DNA of 64,000 bases from an uncultured bacterium (GCA_902802585.1 CADCMR010000013.1:62001-126000); one strand, 5' to 3'. Counted from the first letter of the stretch, positions 1 through 9,626 are shown. Numbers and translations: made by a program. The notes: generated from the letters alone by a model not told the origin.

Positions 1-323
1 CTCAGGCTCAGCCCCAGCAGCAGACCGCGGGCAAGGACCGCCGCCGCGAGAAGGCGGCGAAGCGAAACGCCCTGCTCCCCGAAAAACGCCGCATCGAACG
101 CAGTCTGGCGAAGTGCGAGAAGATCATCGAGGACGCCGAAAACGAGAAGGCGGAGATCGACAAACAGCTCATGGAAGCCACCCCGCAGACCGATTTCGCC
201 GCGCTCCAGAAACGCCGCAAAGCGCTCGACTACGACATCGCCGAGGCCACCGTCGAATGGGAACGCCTCGCCTCCGAGCACGAAGACTTCATGAAGAAAT
301 ACAACGACGACACTGACGCGTAA
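1..323 (+). CDS. ABC-F family ATPase, C-terminal end (partial)
   Basis: The frame is open from the window edge (first full codon at base 3) to TAA at 321-323, giving about 106 residues. A Q-rich linker leads into a basic, charged helical pair: KRNALLPEKRRIERSL, then an acidic helix, then LQKRRKALDYDIAEATVEWERL. This is the C-terminal coiled-coil (ABC_tran_CTD) found in Uup-type ABC-F proteins, soluble ATPases that act on ribosomes or branched nucleic acids. The two nucleotide-binding domains lie upstream of the window, so the subclass cannot be fixed. An acidic tail (YNDDTDA) closes the protein. Confidence 0.7.
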   Translation, partial: QAQPQQQTAGKDRRREKAAKRNALLPEKRRIERSLAKCEKIIEDAENEKAEIDKQLMEATPQTDFAALQKRRKALDYDIAEATVEWERLASEHEDFMKKYNDDTDA

Positions 324-580
324 ACATCAAATCCGCTGTTCAACACGAGTTCGCCACGTGTTCCATTGGAATCGAAAAACGCACGGCAGGAAACTCCGGG
401 ACACAGTCCGCTTTTCCTAATGGCATCATAGTTCATAATACCACTTTTGCCGTTCCTTACCGTACGTATACCAAAGCCCGGCTGTTCAGCATAACATCGG
501 AGAGTGCCGTTCGTCTCCACGGATTCGTCCGTGACCGACACAGATAAAACCATTCCCGCCCGGAATACACGATGAATCAT
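230..580 (-). pseudogene. possible small ORF or decayed gene remnant
   Basis: This 116-codon frame starts at ATG 580 and fills the gap between the ABC-F gene and uxaC (324-651). Its last third runs antisense to the ABC-F gene. I recognise no family. The middle (RTVRNGKSGIMNYDA, then CPGVSC) looks protein-like, but base composition is closer to intergenic DNA than to neighbouring genes, and I see no Shine-Dalgarno sequence. It may be a gene remnant or chance. Apart from the uxaC promoter, nothing else is evident in this gap. Confidence 0.2.
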
Positions 581-590
581 GCGTTTTCGC

Positions 591-618
591 TTGTATTTTG
601 ATTGAAATCAGGTATATT
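591..618 (+). promoter_or_regulatory. sigma70-type promoter of uxaC
   Basis: TTGTAT at 591-596 is followed after 16 bp by TATATT at 613-618. The predicted transcript starts near 625, giving a leader of about 40 nt before the uxaC ATG at 667. Confidence 0.5.
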
Positions 619-666
619 ATTTTCTGAAAACAACGATAGAACTTTTACTAAATGAAAGGATTCGCC

Positions 667-2028
667 ATGTTCCTCGGTCAGGACTACCTTATCGGAAACG
701 AAACCGGAAAACGCATTTTCGCAGCGGTCAAAGCCCTCCCCATCCTCGACCCGCACAACCACGCCGACGTCTCGGCCATCGCGCGCAACGAGAATTTCAA
801 GGACGCGTGGGAGCTTTTCGCCGCCACCGACCACTATGTGTGGGAAGTCCTGCGGAAAGCGGGCGTGCCGGAGGAGAAGATCACCGGCGGCGCATCCCCG
901 CATGACAAGTTCATCGCCATGGCGGAAGTCTTCGACCAGATCGCAGGCAACCCGGTTTACGAGTGGATTCACCTCGACCTCCGGTTCCTCGGCGTCGAGG
1001 AGCTGCTGAGCGCTGAGACGGGCGAGCTGATCTGGAAGAAGGTCAGCGAAATCCTCGCGAAGGAGGAAAGCCGTCCTCAGGCGCTCCTGAAACGCATGAA
1101 CGTCGGCGTGATGTGCTCGACCGACGACCCCGCGGACACGCTCGAATACCACAAAGCCGTCAACGAAAGCGTCGGGCGGACGATCGTGCGTCCGACCTGG
1201 CGTCCCGACGCGGCAATGAAAGCCGGTAAGCCCGGATTCCCCGCGTACATCGAGCGCCTCGGCAAACGCTGGGGCGTCAAGATCTCCACACTCGCCGAAC
1301 TGCTGGACGTCCTTCAGAAGTCCCATGATTTCTTCGCCGAAAACGGCTGCCGCGCCAGCGACCACGGGCTCGAACTCGCGTCCAGCGGGACCGGCGACGC
1401 CGCCATGGCCGCGGAGACGTTCAAAAAAGCGCTCGCGGGCGAAGCCGTCTCCTCCGAAGAGGCCGCGAACTACGCGGACTATCTGCTCGGAGAATGCGGC
1501 GAGATGAACAGCCGGAGCGGCTGGGTGATGCAACTTCACATGGGCGCGGTCCGCGACGTCCGCGACAGCCTGTTCCGCACGATCGGCCCGGACTCCGGCG
1601 GCGACGTGAGCGACCTTTTCCAGTCGCACGAGGCGAAGCTCATCCGGTTCCTGAACAGGTTCGACGGCCGCCTGAAGGTCGTGCTCTACTGCCTGGATCA
1701 GGCGCATCAGGCCACGCTCGCCGCGCTCTCTCGCGCGTTCGGCGGTATGGTCCGCCTCGGCTCCGCATGGTGGCTCTGCGACACGCCGATCGGCATGAAG
1801 CGCCAGCTGGAATACATCGGCAGCGTCGACCTGCTGAGCGCGTTTGCCGGCATGGTTTCGGATTCCCGCAAGCTCCTGAGCTACGGTTCCCGCTTCGAGA
1901 TGTTCCGCAGGATTCTTTCCTCCACGCTCGGCGGCATGGTCGAGGCGGGGCAGATGCCGGAACCCGTCGCCGTGAAGCTCGCGAAAACGATGTGCTACGA
2001 CGGTCCGCGGACATTCTTCGGTTTGTGA
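667..2028 (+). CDS. uxaC: glucuronate isomerase (uronate isomerase)
   Basis: Uronate isomerase interconverts D-glucuronate and D-fructuronate (and galacturonate/tagaturonate), the first cytoplasmic step of hexuronate breakdown. The sequence is full length (453 aa) for this amidohydrolase-superfamily family. The N-terminal metal-site motif appears as DPHNHADV near residue 30, where DxHxH supplies two His ligands. Further family blocks include CSTDDPADTLEYH and LHMGAVRD. An in-frame ATG lies at 652, but AAGGA at 656-660 sits 6 bp before ATG 667, so 667 is chosen. The gene has its own promoter. No other hexuronate genes are in the window, so it is not in a visible uxu/uxa operon here. Confidence 0.93.
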   Translation: MFLGQDYLIGNETGKRIFAAVKALPILDPHNHADVSAIARNENFKDAWELFAATDHYVWEVLRKAGVPEEKITGGASPHDKFIAMAEVFDQIAGNPVYEWIHLDLRFLGVEELLSAETGELIWKKVSEILAKEESRPQALLKRMNVGVMCSTDDPADTLEYHKAVNESVGRTIVRPTWRPDAAMKAGKPGFPAYIERLGKRWGVKISTLAELLDVLQKSHDFFAENGCRASDHGLELASSGTGDAAMAAETFKKALAGEAVSSEEAANYADYLLGECGEMNSRSGWVMQLHMGAVRDVRDSLFRTIGPDSGGDVSDLFQSHEAKLIRFLNRFDGRLKVVLYCLDQAHQATLAALSRAFGGMVRLGSAWWLCDTPIGMKRQLEYIGSVDLLSAFAGMVSDSRKLLSYGSRFEMFRRILSSTLGGMVEAGQMPEPVAVKLAKTMCYDGPRTFFGL

Positions 2029-2065
2029 TTTCCGCTTCCAGGCAGAAGTTCTGACCCCGTTTCTT

Positions 2066-3247
2066 ATGCCGTCCGACCGAAAGAATCCGCAATCCGAACG
2101 CAGACAAATTGAGGCGAAAGACCGCGAGATCGCCGAACTGAAAGCGCTCGTGGACCGTCTTTCGCGCCAGGTCTATGGTCGCGTCATGCCGGGACTGTAC
2201 ACGGTTTCGCCTGATGCGGAGGAGGTTTTGCCTGATGTGGTCGAGTCACGGACTGTCGGCGATTCCGAATCGGTCGCCGGTTCGCGTGCGCTTCATGAGT
2301 CCGCCGCGTCGTATCACGTTTCCGGACCGGTTGTTGTGCCGTCCGGTCTTCCATCCGACGAGCTGAAACTGGAGCTTCCGTCCGCCGAATCCGCCGGAAT
2401 GTCGGTCATTGCATACGAGACCTCGGAAGCAATCGCGGCGCGTTCCCCGGTGGTCCGGCGGACGATCCGCCGCGCCATGTATGTTTCTGCCGACGGTTCG
2501 GGGATGTCCGCCGCCGCGCCGGAGGCCGCATTGTTTTCCGATCCTACCGGCGGCACGCAGATGTTCGATGCGTCGTTTGTGGCTTATGCCGCGGATCATC
2601 ATCAGGCGGGTATGACCTTCCGTGCGATCTCCGAACATCTGAAGATGGAATCCGGCATCATGGTCTCCGAAGCAGTTTTACGCGGACTGGTCCTCGCCGC
2701 GGCGGAAATGATCTCGCCCGTCTGTGCAGCGATGGTCGTGCGGACGCTTCCCGGCTGGTCGAACCTGCGCCGCATGTTCGAAGATGCGAAAGCCGGAGGC
2801 GACTGGCTCGTCGACGGGTTTCTGAAGGGAATCCATGCGCTTTTCGAGCTGGAGGAACATGCCCGGATCCGAGCGGAACGCCTTGGCGGCGCGCCGGAGG
2901 ACCTGTACCGCGAACGCCGTGCCGTCCGGCTCGAATCGGCGCGGATTGCGGCGAGGTTCTTCGAGCGGTGCCGGGATATGCTGCCCGCCCAGAATCCCCG
3001 CTCGCCGCTCGCCGAAGCGCTCCGCCATGCCATCGAACACGAAAAGACGCTTTCGGAGTTCCTGTACGATCCGAGGCTGGAGTTGTCCCGTGCGAATCCG
3101 GAGACTCCCGTCGCCGATCCGTTTGCCGTGCTCGCGGTCTGCGCGGATGAATGCCGACGGAGCGGCGTGTCCTTCCGTACATGGCTGGAAGATACGCTCG
3201 TCAAGCTCAGACAGCCGAATCAGCCGCCGGAATCCCTGTTCCCCTGA
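2066..3247 (+). CDS. IS66-type transposase derivative lacking the DDE core
   Basis: Parts of the IS66 large transposase (TnpC) occur in order. An N-terminal coiled coil (EIAELKALVDRLSRQVYG) comes first. A helix-turn-helix-like block follows, ending in MVSEAVLRGLVLAAAE. Then come GWSNLRRMFEDAK, KGIHALFELEEHAR, and the C-terminal block FLYDPRLEL with CRRSGVSFRTWLEDTL. Between the helical block and GWSNLRR, where IS66 proteins carry the first catalytic Asp residues, about 80-90 residues are missing. The usual DNNxAERAIRP segment carrying the Glu reads RANPETPVADPF. The protein is 393 aa against roughly 500 for the family. No tnpA/tnpB partners or obvious terminal inverted repeats are seen. The frame is intact with host-like composition, so it is either a smoothly decaying remnant or a domesticated DNA-binding protein. 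It cannot be an active transposase. Confidence 0.75.
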   Translation: MPSDRKNPQSERRQIEAKDREIAELKALVDRLSRQVYGRVMPGLYTVSPDAEEVLPDVVESRTVGDSESVAGSRALHESAASYHVSGPVVVPSGLPSDELKLELPSAESAGMSVIAYETSEAIAARSPVVRRTIRRAMYVSADGSGMSAAAPEAALFSDPTGGTQMFDASFVAYAADHHQAGMTFRAISEHLKMESGIMVSEAVLRGLVLAAAEMISPVCAAMVVRTLPGWSNLRRMFEDAKAGGDWLVDGFLKGIHALFELEEHARIRAERLGGAPEDLYRERRAVRLESARIAARFFERCRDMLPAQNPRSPLAEALRHAIEHEKTLSEFLYDPRLELSRANPETPVADPFAVLAVCADECRRSGVSFRTWLEDTLVKLRQPNQPPESLFP

Positions 3248-3274
3248 TGAACAGGAAATGAGGGAGGATTGAGA

Positions 3275-4516
3275 TTACAGCGCGCCCGCCGCGGCGAGCC
3301 CGGCGAGGCGTCCGCTCGACAATGCGAACTGGATGTTGAAGCCGCCGGTCGGTCCGGTCAAGTCGAGGATTTCCCCGGCGAAATGCACGCCCTTGACCAG
3401 GCGGCTTTCCATGGTGCGCGGATCGACTTCTTTCAGCAGGACGCCGCCGTCCATCGCCATCGCCTCGTCCATAGTGGCGGATTTCGACACCGCGAACGGC
3501 ATACGGTCGAGCAGGTGCGCGAGCTCGTGCGCTCCGGCGTTCGTGAGGCGTTTCGAGTGGAAGTCCTCGCCGAAGAGGCGTTCGCAGACGAGCGACGCCA
3601 GGGAACGCGGCATGATGCGCGCGAGGGAGTTTTTCAGCAGATGGTCCGGCACTTTTTCCCGTTCGTCGATCAGATAGTCGTAGAGATTCTGTTCCTTTTT
3701 GTCCGGCAGGACACGCAGGAAGACCCGGGCGGGCGCTCCTTCCAGGAGAACACGGTTCACCGTACCGGAGAGATTCAGCGCCGCCGGACCGGAGAACCCG
3801 GTGTGTGTGAAGAGCAGGCTGCCGCGCATGGAGACGTGGCGCGTCCCGACGGTCACGCCAAGCTCGGCGTCCGGCACGGTCAGCCCGGCAAGCTCGGATA
3901 TCCACGGGTCGTCGACGTGAATCGGCGCGAGGGTCGCGACGGGTTCGCGGACGCCGTGTCCGAGCATTTTTGCAAGTTCCAGCCCGGACGCCGTACCGCC
4001 GAGTGAGGGCGCCGCCGTGCCGCCGCAGGCAAGGATTACGTGCGAAGCCCGGATTTCCACGCCTCCGTCCGTTTCAATTCCTACGGCGGCTCCGTCCTCT
4101 ACGAGGATGCGCCGCGCTGCGACGGACAGGCGTGTTTCCGCTCCGGCGCGCTTCGCCGCACGCAGGAACGCGTCCCGAACGTCGGACGCCCTGCCGTTCA
4201 TGGGGAAATAGTGGATATCGTTTTCGACCGTCGGGCGGATGCCTTCTTTCTGAAGCAGCTCCAGGAAGAATTCACGCGGCGCGGCGCGCAGGGCGTCGGT
4301 CATGAACCTGCCGTGCCGTCCGAATTCCGCCATGAACTTGAGCGGCGGCAGAGTATTGGAAAAATTGCAGCGTCCGTTTCCCGTGGCGCAGAGTTTGCGG
4401 CCGATGACGTAGTTCGGGTCCAGGATGACCGTTGACGCGCCGCGGGAGGCGGCGGCGAGCCCGGCGGCAAGTCCGGCGGGACCGCTTCCGCAGATGATGA
4501 CGTCGAAAGATTCCAT
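3275..4516 (-). CDS. HI0933/BaiN-type FAD-dependent oxidoreductase
   Basis: This is a flavoprotein of the HI0933-like (YhiN/BaiN) family. An N-terminal dinucleotide-binding motif VIICGSGPAGLAAGLAAA is followed by the family signature CATGNGRCNFSN near residue 45. A central LACGGTAAPSLGGT block and the C-terminal FAD contact GEILDLTGPTGGFNIQFA complete it. These proteins are predicted cytoplasmic reductases; BaiN acts on bile-acid intermediates in clostridia, but most members have unknown substrates. At 413 aa it has the usual length. The frame extends to a TTG at 4561, but the first residues of the Rossmann strand follow directly from ATG 4516, so that start is chosen. It converges with the IS66-like gene, 27 bp away. 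Confidence 0.85.
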   Translation of the reverse strand: MESFDVIICGSGPAGLAAGLAAASRGASTVILDPNYVIGRKLCATGNGRCNFSNTLPPLKFMAEFGRHGRFMTDALRAAPREFFLELLQKEGIRPTVENDIHYFPMNGRASDVRDAFLRAAKRAGAETRLSVAARRILVEDGAAVGIETDGGVEIRASHVILACGGTAAPSLGGTASGLELAKMLGHGVREPVATLAPIHVDDPWISELAGLTVPDAELGVTVGTRHVSMRGSLLFTHTGFSGPAALNLSGTVNRVLLEGAPARVFLRVLPDKKEQNLYDYLIDEREKVPDHLLKNSLARIMPRSLASLVCERLFGEDFHSKRLTNAGAHELAHLLDRMPFAVSKSATMDEAMAMDGGVLLKEVDPRTMESRLVKGVHFAGEILDLTGPTGGFNIQFALSSGRLAGLAAAGAL

Positions 4517-4643
4517 GGTTCGGGAGTCCGGATTGAGCTGAATTGGAGTTTGCAGAAACAAAAGATAAAATATAAAGATAGTTTCGTTCGGAAAAAAATC
4601 AAATCAAAAACGGGAAAAAAAAGGATCAGTTGCGGAAAAATAC

Positions 4644-4672
4644 TTGAAAAAAACCGGAATCGGGTGTACATT
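4644..4672 (+). promoter_or_regulatory. sigma70-type promoter of the greA-like gene
   Basis: TTGAAA at 4644-4649, a 17-bp spacer, then TACATT at 4667-4672. The start would be near 4679, about 54 nt before the ATG at 4733. It is divergent from the flavoprotein gene. Confidence 0.65.
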
Positions 4673-4732
4673 AATTAGTTAATCATACAAAAATGCCACT
4701 TGACAAACTGACGTCGAAGGAGACGACACTCT

Positions 4733-6913
4733 ATGGGTATCAATGACTTTTCTCTGCCGGACCTGATCCTGTATGCTCAACTGGAACAGCACGAGGACGC
4801 AGTCGGCGTCCTGCTGGACCGCGTCAACCGCCTCGCGACGCCGGACGGAATCCAGGAACTCCGCGCTGCGGCGCCCCAGTTCGAAGCGTTGTTCGAAGCT
4901 TGGGACGATGCGATCTCCTCCTCCGTCGAAAAGGCTAAATTCTGCGTCCGGATCGCCGAGCTCTCCATCCTGGATTCCGCCGCTTTCCGCAGTTCGCTGA
5001 ACTACGCGGTCCGCAAGCTCCTCCCGCCCTACATGGTCAGCGGCGCCGTCGTGAAGGCGCTCGGGGCGAAAGACGCTGGCGTCGGTGTCCGCGAAGTCGC
5101 GCTCCGCCTCAAAAAGCTCCAGCGTCTGCGTTCGACCGCGATCATGTACCAGGCCGAGACCGGGCAGTGCGGGCGCATCACCGGTATCGACCGCGTGACC
5201 GGCACAATCGCCGTCACTCCGGTCGACGGCTCCAGCTCCTCGTCCATCCCGATCGCGACCGCGATCGTCTCCGCCTATTTCTTCGAAACGACCCCCGAGC
5301 TTATGGATCTGATTTCCCCGCTCGGCGCCTCGATCCGCTCCTCGTCCGAATACCGCCGCATCCTGAACCGCCTGGCGCTGTCCGACGTGCCGGAGCAGAA
5401 ACTTCAGGAGCTCGTGCAGCATCTCCTCGTTCCGCGTTATATCCCGGCCTCCGGGTTCGCCGCCTGGTGGGATGCCGCTCCGGTTGCCGCCACGCCCGCC
5501 GGAAGACGTCATTTCAGCGACTCCCGCAGCGTGCTGGAACTCTACACGCTCCTGAAGGGCGTTGTGGACAGCGGCGCGCCCGTGGCAGTTGACGCCGCGT
5601 CCGCCGAAAAACTCGGAAAGCTGTTCGTCCGCGTCAGCTCCAGGCTGCTCCCGAAAGACGTCCAGATGCTCGCCGAGTCCATTTCCTGGCTTTCCCTCAA
5701 CGCCTCGCGCGACGACCTCGCCGCGATGTTCACCCCGCTCCGCGGGCAGGTTCCCTTCTGGCCCGCCTCAATCCCCGGCGGCGTCAAGCTCGCGAACCTC
5801 GCGATCTGGGCGAAGATTTCGGTGAAGGACCTTGACGGTCTTTTGGAAGCCACCCGCGCCATCTACACGCAGGATGAATATGTCTCCCTCGGTCTGATGC
5901 TCCCGCTCCGCTGCATGACCGTCTTCTTCGAGCCGCGGAAGAAAGCCGCGTCCGAGTCGAAAGAGGAGGCCGCCGCGCGGGAAGCCGAAGATGCCGCCCT
6001 CGTCCAGAACATCATCGGAAAAATCGCCGCGATGGAAACGCTTTCCGCCGACATCTGTCTCTGGATCTGGAAGAACAGGACCCGCATCAAATCCAAGATC
6101 ATCACCTCGCTGGTTGACATGGAGACCGTCGTCGCCGCCCTGAACCGCTCGGACCTCCCGAAGGAATGGGGCGCCGCCCAACGCGAGCTCAAGCGCATCC
6201 TGCTCGGCGAAAAGGCTGATTTTCGCAAGTACCTCATCGAAAACGCCGACGGCGACATCCCGTCCATCGTCGGCAGCCTCCAGAAATTCCGCACGCAGGC
6301 AAGCGAGCTTCAGAGCGTCATGGTCAAAATGGGTCGCGTCTCCCCCGAGTTCATGGAATACATCGAAAGCGGCGAGGGCAGCAAGCTGCTCGGCATCCAC
6401 GCCGCCGGCAATACGGAACAGCCCCCGGTCGCGTCGTTCGCGTCGCAGAAGCGCATGCAGGCGGAACTCAAGAACCTCATTGAGGTCCTCATCCCGCAGA
6501 ACGCCGAGGCCGTGGCATACGCGAGAAGCTTCGGCGACCTCCGCGAAAACGCGGAATACGACGCCGCCAAGGAACAGCGCAGATTCCTCCAGAGACGCCG
6601 CTCCGAACTCGAAAAATCCCTCGGCTTCATGGACGTCACGAATTTCAGCGACGTCGAGATCACCGACACCGTCGTGCCGGGTTGCCGCGTCTTCCTGAAG
6701 GACGGCAACGGCAAGGAAATCGCCTACTACATCCTCGGCGCCTGGGACGGCGACGTCGACCGCGGCCGCATCGCCTACAAGGCTCCGCTCGGACAGGCGC
6801 TCGTCGAACACAAGGTCGGCGAAAAGGTCAAGCTGCCCGAACTCGGCGAATGCGTGATCGAGAAGGTCGAGCCGCTTCCCGCCGAGATGATCAAAGAACT
6901 CTCCGGCGACTGA
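4733..6913 (+). CDS. greA: giant GreA/GreB-family transcription elongation factor
   Basis: GreA enters the RNA polymerase secondary channel and stimulates cleavage of backtracked transcripts. Residues about 568-726 form a complete GreA: an N-terminal coiled coil with the tip motif DLRENAEYDAAKEQ (about 602-615, carrying the acidic residues needed for cleavage), then an FKBP-like C-terminal domain ending VIEKVEPLPAEM. The first ~565 residues are a helical region, including a charged stretch KKAASESKEEAAAREAEDAA, with no catalytic motif that I recognise. Typical GreA is about 158 aa. Chlamydial GreA is likewise about 700 aa, so this looks like a PVC-lineage architecture. The start follows an AGGAGA-like Shine-Dalgarno, and the gene has its own promoter. 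Another explanation is a Gre-like regulator with an extra RNA polymerase or ribosome contact. Confidence 0.85.
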   Translation: MGINDFSLPDLILYAQLEQHEDAVGVLLDRVNRLATPDGIQELRAAAPQFEALFEAWDDAISSSVEKAKFCVRIAELSILDSAAFRSSLNYAVRKLLPPYMVSGAVVKALGAKDAGVGVREVALRLKKLQRLRSTAIMYQAETGQCGRITGIDRVTGTIAVTPVDGSSSSSIPIATAIVSAYFFETTPELMDLISPLGASIRSSSEYRRILNRLALSDVPEQKLQELVQHLLVPRYIPASGFAAWWDAAPVAATPAGRRHFSDSRSVLELYTLLKGVVDSGAPVAVDAASAEKLGKLFVRVSSRLLPKDVQMLAESISWLSLNASRDDLAAMFTPLRGQVPFWPASIPGGVKLANLAIWAKISVKDLDGLLEATRAIYTQDEYVSLGLMLPLRCMTVFFEPRKKAASESKEEAAAREAEDAALVQNIIGKIAAMETLSADICLWIWKNRTRIKSKIITSLVDMETVVAALNRSDLPKEWGAAQRELKRILLGEKADFRKYLIENADGDIPSIVGSLQKFRTQASELQSVMVKMGRVSPEFMEYIESGEGSKLLGIHAAGNTEQPPVASFASQKRMQAELKNLIEVLIPQNAEAVAYARSFGDLRENAEYDAAKEQRRFLQRRRSELEKSLGFMDVTNFSDVEITDTVVPGCRVFLKDGNGKEIAYYILGAWDGDVDRGRIAYKAPLGQALVEHKVGEKVKLPELGECVIEKVEPLPAEMIKELSGD

Positions 6914-6938
6914 TTCCGATTCCGCCCGCGTGCCCGCC

Positions 6939-7844
6939 ATGCCGGACGTTTCTCCGTTCAAGTCCCGGATCTATGTCCGGAAACAGAAAACGCAGCTGAG
7001 CACAGAACAGCGCGCGGGCGTCCTGCTTTGGCAGTCGTTCCCCTCGCTTGTCGGGGAGACGCGCGTTCTACCGTCCGGGCTACACGTCCGCTTTCTGCGC
7101 GTTTCCAAGCCTCAGCTGGCGGGGCGCACGATCCTGTTTTTCTCCGATACGCACATCCGGACCGCGGGTGTGCGCGGTTTTTTCCCGGGTGTACAGCAGG
7201 GCGGCGGGACGGATTGGCTCACGAAAGCGTTCCGCGAACTCTTCGATTCAATTCCGATGCCGGACTGCATTGCGTTCGGCGGAGACCTCTCCGGGGAAGC
7301 GTCCTGGATCGCAAAATCGTTCGTTTTTCTGCGCACGCTTCCGTCCGGTCCGAGCAAATTCGCGGTCTGCGGCAACTGGGAGCTGCGGCGCAGATGGCTT
7401 CCCATGGAACGCTGGCGCGAACTCTTCGGCGAAGCCGGGTTCCGGCTCCTTGTGAACGAAACCGCCGAAGCACACGGGATTCAGTTTTTCGGGCTTGACG
7501 ACGCCAAGGAGGGCGGCGGGCTTTCCGGCAGGGCGGCGATCCCTCCCTCCGAAAACGTCTGCGTGCTCTCGCACAATCCCGACGCCGCGTCAGCCATGCT
7601 TCTTACGGACAAGCTGAAGGGCGCGCCGCTGATCCTCTGCGGCCACACGCACGGCGGCCAGTTCAGGATTCCAGGGTTTGGCGCGGTCCTGACCTCCTCC
7701 CGTTTCGGCAAACGCCTGGAGTACGGCGCGTACCGGCACAGTTCGACCGGCGCGACGATGTATGTGTGCGCCGGCATCGGCGCGACCTGGTTCCACGCCC
7801 GCATCTGCTGTCCGCCGGAGGTCCTCTTCGTCAACTTTTGCTGA
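6939..7844 (+). CDS. calcineurin-like metallophosphoesterase
   Basis: This is a two-metal phosphoesterase. The family motifs run in order: ILFFSDTHI (DxH), AFGGDLSG (GD), VCGNWE (GNxE in place of the commoner GNHD/E), LSHNPD, and CGHTHGGQFRIP (GHTHGGQ). The order and the GHTHGGQ ending match the YkuE/YaeI-type subgroup, which is often membrane associated and linked to lipid or envelope phosphoesters. No clear signal peptide is seen, although the N-terminus is basic. A GTG lies 9 bp upstream of the chosen ATG. It follows the greA-like gene by 25 bp and is probably co-transcribed with it. The substrate cannot be told from sequence. Confidence 0.8.
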   Translation: MPDVSPFKSRIYVRKQKTQLSTEQRAGVLLWQSFPSLVGETRVLPSGLHVRFLRVSKPQLAGRTILFFSDTHIRTAGVRGFFPGVQQGGGTDWLTKAFRELFDSIPMPDCIAFGGDLSGEASWIAKSFVFLRTLPSGPSKFAVCGNWELRRRWLPMERWRELFGEAGFRLLVNETAEAHGIQFFGLDDAKEGGGLSGRAAIPPSENVCVLSHNPDAASAMLLTDKLKGAPLILCGHTHGGQFRIPGFGAVLTSSRFGKRLEYGAYRHSSTGATMYVCAGIGATWFHARICCPPEVLFVNFC

Positions 7845-7860
7845 ACTTTCGGATTCCGGC

Positions 7861-7889
7861 TTGAAAGCCGGGCTGAACCATGCTATACT
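7861..7889 (+). promoter_or_regulatory. sigma70-type promoter of glnS
   Basis: TTGAAA at 7861-7866, a 17-bp spacer, then TATACT at 7884-7889. The hexamer is preceded by TGC, which gives an extended -10 as well. Confidence 0.7.
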
Positions 7890-7937
7890 AATAGATTATT
7901 CTGTTTTTTGACTGAATCACATACGGAGCGATAAAAA

Positions 7938-9626
7938 ATGAGCGAAACAGAGATCAACCTCCCCGACAACTTCATCCACGAGATCATCCGCAAGGACCTC
8001 GAGGCCGGCAAGAACGGCGGCGCGGTCAAGACGCGTTTCCCGCCGGAGCCGAACGGCTACCTCCACATCGGCCACGCGAAGAGCATCTGCCTGAACTTCG
8101 GCACCGCGCAGAAGTTCGGCGGCAAGTTCAACCTCCGCCTCGACGACACCAACCCCGTGAAGGAGGACACCGAGTACGTCGAATCCATCCTCGAAGACGT
8201 GAAATGGCTCGGAGCCGACTGGGAGGACCGTTTCTTCCATGCGTCCGACTATTTCGACCAGATGTACGAGTACGCCGTCCAGCTCATCAAGATGGGGAAG
8301 GCGTACGTCTGCGAGCTCTCCGAGGAGGAGTTCAAGGAATACCGCGGCACGTTGACCGAGCCCGGCAAGGAGCCGCCCGGACGCAAACGCACGATTGAGG
8401 AGAACCTGGACCTCTTCGAACGGATGAGGGCGGGCGAGTTCCCGGACGGCAGCAAGGTGCTCCGCGCCCGCATCGACATGGCGTCGCCGAACATCCACAT
8501 GCGCGACCCGGCGATCTACCGCATCCGCCACGCCGACCACCACAACACCGGCTCGAAGTGGTGTATCTATCCGCTCTACGACTTCGCGCACTGCCTGGAG
8601 GATGCCATCGAGGGCATCACGCACTCCATCTGCACGCTTGAGTTCGAGATTCACCGCCCGTTGTACGACTGGATCCTGAACACGCTCGACACCCCGTGCA
8701 AGCCCCAGCAGATCGAGTTCGCGCGCCTCAACCTCACCTACACGGTCATGAGCAAGCGCAAGCTCCTCGAGCTCGTGAAGACCAATCTCGTGAACGGCTG
8801 GGACGACCCCCGGATGCCCACCATCTGCGGCATGCGCCGCCGCGGCATCCCCGCCTCCGCCATCCGCGACTTCTGCGAGACAATCGGCGTCACCAAGTTC
8901 AACAGCCTCACCGAGATCGAACTCCTCGACCACTGCGTCCGCGACGACCTGAACAAGTCCGCACGCCGCGCCATGGCGGTCATGAACCCGCTCAAGCTCG
9001 TGATCGACAACTACCCGGAAGGTCAGGTCGAGGAAGTCAAGACCGTGAACAATCCGGAGGACCCCGCCGCCGGCACGCGCAAGGTCCCGTTCACGAAGAC
9101 GCTCTACGTCGAGCGCGACGACTTCATGGAGAACCCGGTGAAGCAGTTCCACCGCCTCGCCGTCGGCAAGGAAGTCCGTCTCCGCAGCGCCTATTTCGTG
9201 ACCTGCACTTCGTTCGTGAAGGACGAAAAAGGCGAAATCGTGGAGCTGCACGCCATGTACGACCCCGCCACGAAGGGCGGAAACGCCCCCGACGGACGCA
9301 AGGTCAAGGGCACCATCCACTGGGTTTCCGCCGACCACTCCCTTGAAGCCGAGGTCCGACTCTACGACAAGCTCTTCACGGTTCCCGACCTCTCCGCCAT
9401 CCCGGAGGACGCCGACTGGAAGAGTTACTTGAACCCGGAATCCCTGAAGGTGGCGAAATGCCGCATTGAGCCCGGCCTCGCCGAGCTTCCGCCCGGCACG
9501 CACGTCCAGTTCGAGCGCATCGGCTATTTCTTCTCCGATCCGAAGGACCACTCCAAGGAGCATCCGGTGTTCAACCGCACGGTCGCCCTGAAGGATTCCT
9601 GGTCCAAGATCGTCAAGAAAGCGTGA
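7938..9626 (+). CDS. glnS: glutaminyl-tRNA synthetase
   Basis: GlnRS charges tRNA-Gln directly with glutamine in the cytoplasm. It is a class Ic synthetase. The ATP-binding motif [15 protein letters not shown] lies near residues 35-50, and the KMSKS-type loop appears as VMSKRKLL near residue 269. Other GlnRS-typical blocks are [12 protein letters not shown] and [17 protein letters not shown], and the C-terminal anticodon-binding beta-barrels are present. At 562 aa it is close to the E. coli enzyme. GlnRS suggests the organism does not depend only on the GatCAB transamidation route for Gln-tRNA. It stands alone with its own promoter. Confidence 0.97.
   Translation: MSETEINLPDNFIHEIIRKDLEAGKNGGAVKTRFPPEPNGYLHIGHAKSICLNFGTAQKFGGKFNLRLDDTNPVKEDTEYVESILEDVKWLGADWEDRFFHASDYFDQMYEYAVQLIKMGKAYVCELSEEEFKEYRGTLTEPGKEPPGRKRTIEENLDLFERMRAGEFPDGSKVLRARIDMASPNIHMRDPAIYRIRHADHHNTGSKWCIYPLYDFAHCLEDAIEGITHSICTLEFEIHRPLYDWILNTLDTPCKPQQIEFARLNLTYTVMSKRKLLELVKTNLVNGWDDPRMPTICGMRRRGIPASAIRDFCETIGVTKFNSLTEIELLDHCVRDDLNKSARRAMAVMNPLKLVIDNYPEGQVEEVKTVNNPEDPAAGTRKVPFTKTLYVERDDFMENPVKQFHRLAVGKEVRLRSAYFVTCTSFVKDEKGEIVELHAMYDPATKGGNAPDGRKVKGTIHWVSADHSLEAEVRLYDKLFTVPDLSAIPEDADWKSYLNPESLKVAKCRIEPGLAELPPGTHVQFERIGYFFSDPKDHSKEHPVFNRTVALKDSWSKIVKKA

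Noticed and set aside
7917..9563. A 548-codon minus-strand frame across glnS
   Set aside because: It is the antisense shadow of a certain gene and has no recognisable domains.
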